Counted from the stretch's first letter, positions 1-6,258 are shown. The stretch is DNA of 6,288 nt from Candidatus Nitromaritima sp. SCGC AAA288-L16 (GCA_000372225.1 AQTY01000053.1:1-6288), one strand, 5' to 3'. The notes: generated by a model from the sequence alone, not told the origin. Made by a program: numbers and translations.

Positions 1-26
1 GCCTCTCGGCGGGCTTTTCCCTTTTT
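1..26 (-). terminator. Partial, probably bidirectional intrinsic terminator at the left edge
   Basis: The plus strand begins GCC-TCTC-GGC, then GGGCTTTT, then CCC and five T. The first three bases pair with 8-10 around a TCTC loop. GGGCTTTT (11-18) would be the right arm whose left arm, expected to be AAAAGCCC, lies just outside the window. Read on the minus strand, AAAAGCCCGCC would be the left arm of the operon's terminator, starting about 20 nt after its last stop codon. The T-rich tail on the plus strand also suggests use by a convergent plus-strand gene to the left. Only half the structure is visible. Confidence 0.6.
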
Positions 27-38
27 ATTACTGCTCCC

Positions 39-1772
39 CTAGAAGGGACGTTCATCCTGAATTACTTTCCCGTCAGCGTACATCTTCCGGGTTCGATTGG
101 TCATCCACACGAGCCATCCCTGTAGACCAACAAAAATTCCCGCCATGATGAAGGACATTGTCAGCATCTGACCTGTATCCACTTGTGGCTCTAAAATGGT
201 GTAATACCAAGTAGAAACTGCCATATGCTCGTCTATCTCTTTATCCCAGCCTGACCACTGCATAAATGCAACCGGGATGAACTCTTCTGCAGGAATCTGA
301 ACGTCCATATCACCCTCGGTGGTCAGCGCTCGTTGGAACATAACCTTAACACGACCCTGGTGGTAAATGGAATCAACGACTTTGACCGTTGGTTCGGTTT
401 CTTTTGGGTTTAACGCGTTATAACCATTTCCATTGAGCTCTTCTACCGTGACATCCAACTGGTATCCCTCTTCCTTGGGTGCATTGGTGGGGCTGTAGTC
501 CTTAGGCATAAAGGAAGCCTTCCAAAGATCAACTGGCTTCTTGCTATCACCATGGATAAAGTAGGGCTTCTCAGCTCCAAACAAATCCTGTAATTTAGCC
601 GGCCACTGGATAGCAACCGCTTCAGGATACTCTGCATCTGTGGAGAGAAAGCGGTTATCATATTCTACGAGATAGAAAATGCCCTGCTCCTTATTCCAGC
701 GGGCAGAAACCCACAGGTTATCCGCCTTGGGCTTAAAGTTCCGTTCACCAAAAGTGATCTGACCAGATAAAGCAATATAATTTCTTCTCGGATGATCAGC
801 CTTATCTTCTGCCCGCTCAACGATTTTAGGACCATCATCGGGAGAGACCCACATCGGATCAGAAATCTTTGGAGCAATTTCTCCGTCTGTATATTTAGCA
901 GCGATCAAAAAGTCAGGAATTGGCTTACTGGTCAGCTTATCGATCTTCTTACGTGGGCAAAGAGAATTTACGAAAGCCGCCAATTTCCATCGGTCCTCAA
1001 CACTGATTTTATCCCGGAAATTCGGCATCGGTGTGCCGTTCAGTCCGGTTGAAACCGTGCGAGCGACGTTGAATGGATCGTAATGATTACGTCGAGACCC
1101 ACGGAAATTCCAGCAGTGCTGCCAGTTAGCGGCAAGAATCGGGAACCCCCAGTCATCTTTCATGGTGGGGTTGCCATCACCACGGCCTTCACCGCCATGA
1201 CACTCAAAGCACTTGTTAGCCACCATGATCTTTTTGCCTTCATCAATGGCTTCCTGGGGAATTTCCAAATGGTAAGGCGCTGTTGAACCCCAAGGATTGG
1301 CTCCGAGTTCCGTGACCGTATCTAGCAGTGTCTCGTCTTCATCATCGAATTCCCGGTCCTGCACGAGTGATTTAACAAACTGAACAACCGCCTTGATCTC
1401 ATCTTCCTTTAGGAACTCACCCCATGCCGGCATGGCCGAACCTGGAAGACCATTGGTAACCGTCGTAATGAGATCTTCATCTCTTGGCAACTCTCCGGAG
1501 TCGGTCCATCGGATCTTAAAGGTCCCCTGGGTAAAGTTTCTCGGCTTGGTGAACAAACGATCATGCGAGGGACCATCTCCGACACCCTCAACACCATGAC
1601 ACCAGACACAGCGCTTGAAATAAACCTTCTTTCCCGCTTCAAGCAGATCTTGCTTGATTGGGTCCGCCGGCCTATCTTCATCTTCAGCATAGGCAACGCC
1701 CGCAATCAACACTGAAAACAAAAGAGCTAGAAGAATCTTTAGCGTCTTTCCAGTTTTAGCTTTAATGTTCAT
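39..1772 (-). CDS. dihaem cytochrome c fused to an ethylbenzene dehydrogenase-type haem b domain (NXR/DMSO-reductase gamma-like), C-terminal anchor
   Basis: Predicted periplasmic electron-transfer protein of 577 aa. A signal peptide (1-29, ending VAYA before EDED) is followed by two class I cytochrome c domains: CVWCH 55-59 with candidate Met114 (SAMPAW) and CFECH 188-192 with candidate Met249 (TPMPNF). Residues about 290-525 resemble the EB_dh haem-binding fold of gamma subunits of ethylbenzene dehydrogenase, selenate/chlorate reductase and nitrite oxidoreductase. Clues are LSGQITFGERN, the YFIHGD...PVDLW segment (404-417) and the VKVMFQRAL strand (475-483). One C-terminal helix (about 534-556) anchors it, with basic residues after it. 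In known family members the haem b is held by Met and Lys; here the usual Met position seems to be H407. I chose this start for its GTGGGGAT site and compact signal peptide; an in-frame ATG at 1808 would add 12 residues but has no clear ribosome site. It is the last gene of the operon. No molybdopterin catalytic subunit is in the window, so its partner is unknown. Confidence 0.87.
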   Translation of the reverse strand: MNIKAKTGKTLKILLALLFSVLIAGVAYAEDEDRPADPIKQDLLEAGKKVYFKRCVWCHGVEGVGDGPSHDRLFTKPRNFTQGTFKIRWTDSGELPRDEDLITTVTNGLPGSAMPAWGEFLKEDEIKAVVQFVKSLVQDREFDDEDETLLDTVTELGANPWGSTAPYHLEIPQEAIDEGKKIMVANKCFECHGGEGRGDGNPTMKDDWGFPILAANWQHCWNFRGSRRNHYDPFNVARTVSTGLNGTPMPNFRDKISVEDRWKLAAFVNSLCPRKKIDKLTSKPIPDFLIAAKYTDGEIAPKISDPMWVSPDDGPKIVERAEDKADHPRRNYIALSGQITFGERNFKPKADNLWVSARWNKEQGIFYLVEYDNRFLSTDAEYPEAVAIQWPAKLQDLFGAEKPYFIHGDSKKPVDLWKASFMPKDYSPTNAPKEEGYQLDVTVEELNGNGYNALNPKETEPTVKVVDSIYHQGRVKVMFQRALTTEGDMDVQIPAEEFIPVAFMQWSGWDKEIDEHMAVSTWYYTILEPQVDTGQMLTMSFIMAGIFVGLQGWLVWMTNRTRKMYADGKVIQDERPF

Positions 1773-1778
1773 TATCAA

Positions 1779-1786
1779 ATCCCCAC
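1779..1786 (-). promoter_or_regulatory. Ribosome binding site favouring the internal start of the last cytochrome gene
   Basis: The minus strand reads GTGGGGAT, with the GGGG run ending 8 nt before the ATG at 1772. The alternative in-frame ATG at 1808 is preceded only by ATACGGTTGA, a poor match. The match at 1772 is moderate, not perfect, so the longer form cannot be excluded. Confidence 0.5.
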
Positions 1787-1834
1787 TAAATATTTTAAGG
1801 TTATTCATTCAACCGTATATCAACAATTTTAAAC

Positions 1835-2797
1835 TTACTCAGCTGTAGATCCTTCTGTATCAAAGGTCCTTGGATGCCAACCGGTATACCAGTATTCGAA
1901 AAGAATAACTTTCCAGATTTCATCCGTGGTCAAATGCTCCTCCCAAGGAGGCATTGCTGATGACCAAGGGGTTGATTCGTTTGGAAGCCCCGGCCCACCT
2001 TTAGATACGCGCCAGAACAGGAAAGACTCCTGAAGCATAGCGATAGTACCTGGATCAATAAAGTTAGCTGGTGTTGGGTTGAATGCGTGGGAGAACATGC
2101 CCAGCCCGTTCAACTGATCACCATGACAGTAATGACAGTTCTCAAAAAAGACGGTTCCACCTTCAGTGACATTTTTCATATATTCCGTCTTATCAAGAAA
2201 CGGGAAACTATCCTTGTAATTATCCTGCTCGTCAGTTCTAAAAGGATTACCGATCTCCTCCAGTTTGTAGGTTTTACCGTGTACCTTGGTAGTCGAAGGT
2301 GGCGCCGGATGAACCGTTCTTAATTCAACGGGCTCTGCAAACTTGGGATAAAGAGTATTCCAAGTCGCAAAACCTACAAGTACCGGTAGCAACGTAAACA
2401 CAACAATTCGCGCTATCTTGTACTCACCGACGATCGTCTTAACAATCGGAGCCCTAAACTCTCGGAAAGTCGTTGGGTCCTGACTGACATACAAAAAAGT
2501 CCCAATCGCCCAAAGCATCATATAAGTAATATATAGAGTCCAAGGGATATGTGGCGCGAGGATAGAGTCATAAAAATAATGTCCAAGCATAAAAACATAA
2601 AACGCTTTTAGAGCCATTGGTGGATTTAATCGCATTCCTACATTCACCACTATCAGGTACGCACAAAACAGTAAATAGAAAACATAGCGATTCAATATCC
2701 AACCGGTTTCCTTCGGCGTAAAGATAGGAAACAACCCGTAATGGAACACCGCCCAACCCGCTACTGCCAGGATCAAACTAAGAAATGATTTGTTCAT
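1835..2797 (-). CDS. membrane-anchored monohaem c-type cytochrome (five N-terminal helices)
   Basis: Predicted electron-transfer protein of 320 aa. Five likely helices lie near 6-24, 36-54, 62-80, 84-104 and 128-148, giving a cytoplasmic N-terminus and a periplasmic C-terminal part. The C-terminal cytochrome c domain (about 207-305) has one haem site, CHYCH at 221-225, followed by GDQLNGLG and a P-x-P-x-N-F segment (241-246), with AMPPW at 281-285 giving candidate axial Met282. The layout of this domain (CHG, G-x-G, NF, MPxW, DEI) matches the first cytochrome domain of the next gene, suggesting shared ancestry. The start is supported by AGGAGAA 8 nt upstream. It lies 19 nt after the previous gene. 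The helical part carries His and Tyr residues (for example H20, H73, Y74, H83), but I cannot assign haem b ligands. I recognise no named family for the membrane part; partnership with the oxidase is inferred from the operon. Confidence 0.9.
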   Translation of the reverse strand: MNKSFLSLILAVAGWAVFHYGLFPIFTPKETGWILNRYVFYLLFCAYLIVVNVGMRLNPPMALKAFYVFMLGHYFYDSILAPHIPWTLYITYMMLWAIGTFLYVSQDPTTFREFRAPIVKTIVGEYKIARIVVFTLLPVLVGFATWNTLYPKFAEPVELRTVHPAPPSTTKVHGKTYKLEEIGNPFRTDEQDNYKDSFPFLDKTEYMKNVTEGGTVFFENCHYCHGDQLNGLGMFSHAFNPTPANFIDPGTIAMLQESFLFWRVSKGGPGLPNESTPWSSAMPPWEEHLTTDEIWKVILFEYWYTGWHPRTFDTEGSTAE

Positions 2798-2816
2798 TGC
2801 TAACTTCTCCTATCGT

Positions 2817-4166
2817 TTAGCCTTCTGTCTGACTTATAAAATCAACTAATTTATCAATAGCGTCTACCGACAACTTGTTTTTAAAATCCTGTGGCATCAA
2901 GCCGTCTGGGAAGAGCTCGTTTTCTTCTTCATTCATAACCACGTATGCACTGGGGTTGAGAATCGACTCCCTGACGTACTCCTTGGTGTTGGTGGCCTTG
3001 CCTTTATACCGTCCATCCTTGATCCGTTTGGGAGCGTTGATCTTCTCATGCAACTTCGGACCAAGCTCACCTTCCGCACCCTCGATTCCAGGAATGGTAT
3101 GACACAAGGGACAACCAAGCGTATTAATCATCACATCAATCGGCTCAGCCCCTGTTACAAAGATCGGGGCCTCCTCATCAGATTCCGCGGTTTCCTCAGC
3201 AGCCCCACCGTCAGCCGACGGCAAAGGCACGGTAACATTGGCATAGTCACCTGGTGTGGTAAAAGACTGCAAAAACGCAATAACGGCATTGACTTCCACC
3301 GGACTCAAACTGATCGGTGGCTTGACGATGACAGGCATCGGACTTACCTTATCCCCAGCCTTACCAAAACCCTTGACCACGTAACAGCTTGGACACATAA
3401 CCGATTCACGGATATAGTCCTCACCGGTCATGGAATCATAACCTCCAGCCCCTGCCCGTCGGTACTCTTCAGGAATTTGATCCGGAGCACCTTTAATGAT
3501 TCCAGACTTAGGCTCTTTATCGCCCACCTTGACCGGCTCGTTCAAATAGCGATCCTCCTTAACCCGAGTAACGCCACGCTCATTAACTCCAAAGAGGTTC
3601 GGACAACGACCGATATTATCTCCCGCTTCAAATGTGTGGCAAAGAGGACACTGGCCTTTTCCGATAGCCTTCTGGCCAGCCACCTGTTTTGTCCCAAATA
3701 TAATGACACGCCCCATCTCGGCGTACTCTTCCATAGTAACCTCACCAACAAACGCTGTTGCCTTTGGTGGTGGATCACTACGCTGCTGCGGCAACCAGTT
3801 GGTGTACCCAGCAAGCAGGACCGATATCGTTGTCCACCAGAAAAAAGCCCGGATGATAGGTGGGGATTGATTTTCAATCTTCGTGCTCTTAAAAAATATG
3901 CCCCAAACGAGCAACAGCAAGAACATGGTCAAACACATCTTGCCAAAAAAGAAACTAAGCTGCTGAACTTGGTTAAGATCAAACATGTGAACCGTCTCGA
4001 GAAACATAACGACAAGAAAGGCACCGAATACGCCTCCCCAGAATTTCAAACTCACATCCTCGCGCTCACGGCAGTGCTGTACAACATTCACGAATGCGTA
4101 CAACGCAAAGACCGCGAATGCAAGTGATAAAAATGTCCACAATATATCCTGTTGCTCTGGAAGCAT
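2817..4166 (-). CDS. membrane-anchored dihaem c-type cytochrome (four N-terminal helices, two cytochrome c domains)
   Basis: Predicted electron-transfer protein of 449 aa. Four likely helices lie near 9-30, 41-60, 71-92 and 105-122. Basic residues after helices 1 and 3 (R33, R35, K41; K93, K96) place the N-terminus and the long C-terminal part in the periplasm. Two class I-like cytochrome c domains follow: one at about 140-305 with CPLCH at 173-177 and candidate axial Met277, the other at about 335-449 with CPLCH at 352-356 and Met424. They look like an internal duplication (RESVMCPSCYVV against RESILNPSAYVV) and are joined by an acidic, Ala/Glu-rich linker (about 316-334). The first domain carries three extra cysteines: C188 and the pair C258/C261, a CXXC with no following His. 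The start is supported by GGAGAGGAG upstream. The stop is 19 nt before the next gene, implying co-transcription. I do not recognise the four-helix domain. A role as relay to the bd-like oxidase is inferred. Confidence 0.9.
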   Translation of the reverse strand: MLPEQQDILWTFLSLAFAVFALYAFVNVVQHCREREDVSLKFWGGVFGAFLVVMFLETVHMFDLNQVQQLSFFFGKMCLTMFLLLLVWGIFFKSTKIENQSPPIIRAFFWWTTISVLLAGYTNWLPQQRSDPPPKATAFVGEVTMEEYAEMGRVIIFGTKQVAGQKAIGKGQCPLCHTFEAGDNIGRCPNLFGVNERGVTRVKEDRYLNEPVKVGDKEPKSGIIKGAPDQIPEEYRRAGAGGYDSMTGEDYIRESVMCPSCYVVKGFGKAGDKVSPMPVIVKPPISLSPVEVNAVIAFLQSFTTPGDYANVTVPLPSADGGAAEETAESDEEAPIFVTGAEPIDVMINTLGCPLCHTIPGIEGAEGELGPKLHEKINAPKRIKDGRYKGKATNTKEYVRESILNPSAYVVMNEEENELFPDGLMPQDFKNKLSVDAIDKLVDFISQTEG

Positions 4167-4217
4167 CCCCCTACTCCTCTCCTTTATGATTCACAATAAT
4201 AAAACTTGTTATAAGCA

Positions 4218-4279
4218 TAGTAATAGCGCCATCATAATTAGCTCTCCGTGAGCATAATAATGACAGCGCTATTGAACTA
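4218..4279 (-). promoter_or_regulatory. Long imperfect stem-loop between the oxidase and cytochrome genes
   Basis: The 113-nt gap holds an extended inverted repeat. Pairs read by hand: 4218-4221 with 4276-4279 (4 bp, with 4274-4275 bulged), 4222-4229 with 4266-4273 (8 bp, AATAGCGC/GCGCTATT), a 2x2 mismatch, 4232-4235 with 4260-4263 (4 bp), a 1x1 mismatch, 4237-4240 with 4255-4258 (4 bp), a bulged A, and 4241-4244 with 4250-4253 (GCTC/GAGC), closing a 5-nt loop. In the transcript it begins immediately after the oxidase stop codon. No uridine run follows directly, so it does not look like a classical intrinsic terminator. It could protect or process the mRNA to set oxidase:cytochrome ratios, cause partial termination, or be a palindromic repeat element. 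The structure is seen; the function is inferred. Confidence 0.6.
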
Positions 4280-6250
4280 CTACTGTTGCTGAGCTGGAAC
4301 CGGAACCGCATCTGGTGCCTTTGCTTCTGTGGCTTTGGCACTCAAGCTAGCGACCCAGAAGACAACAACAAACTGAACCCAAACGAAAAGTGTATTGAAG
4401 GTCAACATCTTACCGGCTTCACCGATAGTCAAGGTGTAAGCATCCACCGAGTTGTCCCGTACTACCTCCGTTACGTGCCAGAATAGACGGACCGAGGAGC
4501 GGATGTAGCCCATCAGACCCATCAACCATGTAAATGAAATCGCGAGCAGGAAGATAGCATAGGTTCCCACTTTCGACTGAGTACCCCACTTGATATCCCC
4601 CATGGACTCTGAGTCCTTGAACATGGAGATATTGATTGCGGTACCCGCAAATAGACACGTTAAAGTGGTGCAAACCTGGGGCACCGAGAGACCTACCCGT
4701 TGGTTTGCAGGCAGGAAATAACCATAAAGGCCCAGCCACATGATGTTCAATGCGCCACCTACGAAGATCGCGGTAATCCAACAGTTACCCGCCGTTGCCC
4801 AGGGAACGGTTATTTTCTTATTGGCCCTCTGGTACAAAATAAAACAGAGAATAGTGGTTACAATCATCAAGTTCACCGCCGTGTTTTTGGCCGACATAAC
4901 CCCGAAGTGACCGATAATCGGGTGCTGCGCCCCTCCCATTTCTTTCAATTCAGCAGGGGTCATTACGATCGTATGAGGGGTCATCCACATGGTAAAACAC
5001 ACGATGAGGAGTAGAACCATATACTTACAATACTTCATATAACGCTGCGAACCTTGCACACGCGACATACTATTGTGCAGGTAGGAGTTTGCGCCAAAAA
5101 AGAGCAGCCCGATCATCACTGCCTGAATAATAAACAACCAGGCCATGATTCCGCCCATCAACGTGATACCCATCTGCTGACGGAACGCATACACTTCCTT
5201 CATCAACCAGTAACCAGCAAACGGAAGTGGAATAAGACCAAAAATACAGATAAACATCGCGATGTAGCAAACCCAGTCATAGTGGGCTTTCTCTTCTTCA
5301 TTCTTTGCAGTCAAGTAGTGATACGCGGCATATGAACCAACGATACCTCCACCAAAAACGATGTTACCAAGAATTCTATGAACACCGACCGGGTTCCACA
5401 GGGTGGAGTGAATAACGTGCCAGATATTACCCAAGAAACGACCTTGCTCATCAATTCCGCCGGGAGCCTGCATGAAGGTCGCCCAGGAATTCGCAAGATA
5501 CATCAACACGGTTCCGACAAGGTTGAGCAGAACGGAAATACTACAATGAACCCACTTCAGGAAGCCACCATCGTTCATCTTGTCCCAGCCATAATAATAA
5601 ACGTAAAGAACTCCACTCTCCGCCAGGAACATCAACGCATAAACATGCATTACCGGGCGAAAAATAGTTGCCATGTATTTGAAGAAACCCGGGAAAAGAG
5701 TGATAAAAGTAAACAGTAAAATACCACCCAAAATAGCTGTCCAGGAGTATGCCGTAAGACTAACCTTCATCAGGTCATGAGCAAGCATGTCGTATTTCTT
5801 AGACATTACTGGATCACTTTCACGGGTCCGAATACCGACGAACTCGATGAGCATGCAGAAAATCGGAACAGCAAGAACAAAACTACCAAAATACAAATGC
5901 TGTTGGTTTGCCATCCACAAAAGTATTCGACTAGGTGCAAAATCATAGTTATTGTAGTCAGTCTCTCCTAATTCAGGCGCTGGGGCACCGCTCACAGGCC
6001 CCTTAAGAGGGTTCCCTTCGAAGTCCTTGTAGAAGACATCCTGACTCCACTCGATCTCGGGCTCACCTTCTCCCTCAGCGTCGTCATCCGCAGCCATCAC
6101 CTCTTTCGCAAACGCCTGTTCAGCAAAGACCTGCTCAGCAAAAGCTTCCTTCGCGAAAGCATCTCCCGACAGCCCTGGCATCATAAACATTGCAAACGCA
6201 AAAAACAGAGCAACGGGCAGAATATTTAAACTTCTAGTTTTCCCCAACAT
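4280..6250 (-). CDS. cytochrome bd-like terminal oxidase, subunit I (CydA superfamily), with signal peptide and C-terminal helices
   Basis: Predicted integral membrane oxidase subunit of 656 aa, longer than typical CydA (about 450-520 aa). Residues 1-33 look like a signal peptide, followed by an acidic periplasmic stretch to about 105. Thirteen likely helices follow, near 116-139, 163-187, 196-219, 231-255, 289-313, 324-348, 361-387, 405-424, 451-473, 484-511, 522-545, 560-582 and 613-636. CydA signatures seen: H118 (place of E. coli H19), E211 followed by GWD at 221-223 (E107 region), ANSW 253-256 then MQAPGG 260-265, NP 286-287 and H291 (H186 region), FR 356-357 with M360 (near FRxM of M393), and a degenerate GRQPW region, EMGGAQHP 437-444, then FGVM 449-452. 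The Q-loop is essentially absent. The last four helices exceed the nine-helix core. No CydB is nearby; c-type cytochrome genes follow. The start is fixed by AAAGGAGG 8 nt upstream. Family placement is sure; electron donor (quinol or cytochrome c) is inferred, not shown. Confidence 0.9.
   Translation of the reverse strand: MLGKTRSLNILPVALFFAFAMFMMPGLSGDAFAKEAFAEQVFAEQAFAKEVMAADDDAEGEGEPEIEWSQDVFYKDFEGNPLKGPVSGAPAPELGETDYNNYDFAPSRILLWMANQQHLYFGSFVLAVPIFCMLIEFVGIRTRESDPVMSKKYDMLAHDLMKVSLTAYSWTAILGGILLFTFITLFPGFFKYMATIFRPVMHVYALMFLAESGVLYVYYYGWDKMNDGGFLKWVHCSISVLLNLVGTVLMYLANSWATFMQAPGGIDEQGRFLGNIWHVIHSTLWNPVGVHRILGNIVFGGGIVGSYAAYHYLTAKNEEEKAHYDWVCYIAMFICIFGLIPLPFAGYWLMKEVYAFRQQMGITLMGGIMAWLFIIQAVMIGLLFFGANSYLHNSMSRVQGSQRYMKYCKYMVLLLIVCFTMWMTPHTIVMTPAELKEMGGAQHPIIGHFGVMSAKNTAVNLMIVTTILCFILYQRANKKITVPWATAGNCWITAIFVGGALNIMWLGLYGYFLPANQRVGLSVPQVCTTLTCLFAGTAINISMFKDSESMGDIKWGTQSKVGTYAIFLLAISFTWLMGLMGYIRSSVRLFWHVTEVVRDNSVDAYTLTIGEAGKMLTFNTLFVWVQFVVVFWVASLSAKATEAKAPDAVPVPAQQQ
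6086..6160 (-). repeat. 15-nt tandem repeat coding for AFA(K/E)(E/Q) pentapeptides after the signal peptide
   Basis: Residues 31-50 of the oxidase are four consecutive pentapeptides, AFAKE, AFAEQ, VFAEQ and AFAKE, followed by a degenerate fifth unit, VMAAD (51-55). The DNA units are imperfect (codons differ, for example GCG/GCT/GTC for the first residue), so the array has diverged from an expansion. Each unit offers an A-x-A type signal peptidase I site. The array lies between the hydrophobic core of the signal peptide and the acidic periplasmic segment. Confidence 0.75.
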
Positions 6251-6258
6251 AGCCTTGT

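Noticed and set aside
443..1705. Several 60-100 residue open frames on both strands inside the last cytochrome gene
   Set aside because: All overlap the EB_dh/dihaem coding sequence in other frames and show no independent motif or start signal.
3048..4127. 359-aa open frame on the plus strand opposite the 449-aa cytochrome
   Set aside because: It lies wholly antisense to a gene with clear haem motifs and ribosome site. Its translation is rich in His, Arg and Thr with no recognisable domain, and no ribosome site was apparent, so it is a shadow of the real gene.
4208..4236. Possible promoter (TTATGA, 18 nt, TATAAC on the minus strand) before the 449-aa cytochrome gene
   Set aside because: The -35 match is poor, and the elements lie in an AT-rich gap overlapping one arm of the stem-loop, where such matches arise by chance. 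It is kept only as a remark under the stem-loop finding.
4218..4279. Reading the intergenic stem-loop as an intrinsic terminator
   Set aside because: The stem is long and AT-rich apart from an 8-bp block, and no uridine run follows it in the transcript. The downstream cytochrome genes also need expression with the oxidase.
4419..5971. Open frames of 60-120 residues overlapping the oxidase gene on both strands
   Set aside because: The oxidase frame is supported by family motifs throughout; these frames carry no domain and are not separate genes, including as candidates for CydX- or CydB-like proteins.
4280..6250. Assigning the first gene as canonical cydA
   Set aside because: The missing Q-loop, degenerate GRQPW region, signal peptide, extra C-terminal helices and absence of cydB make the gene symbol misleading, so it was left empty.
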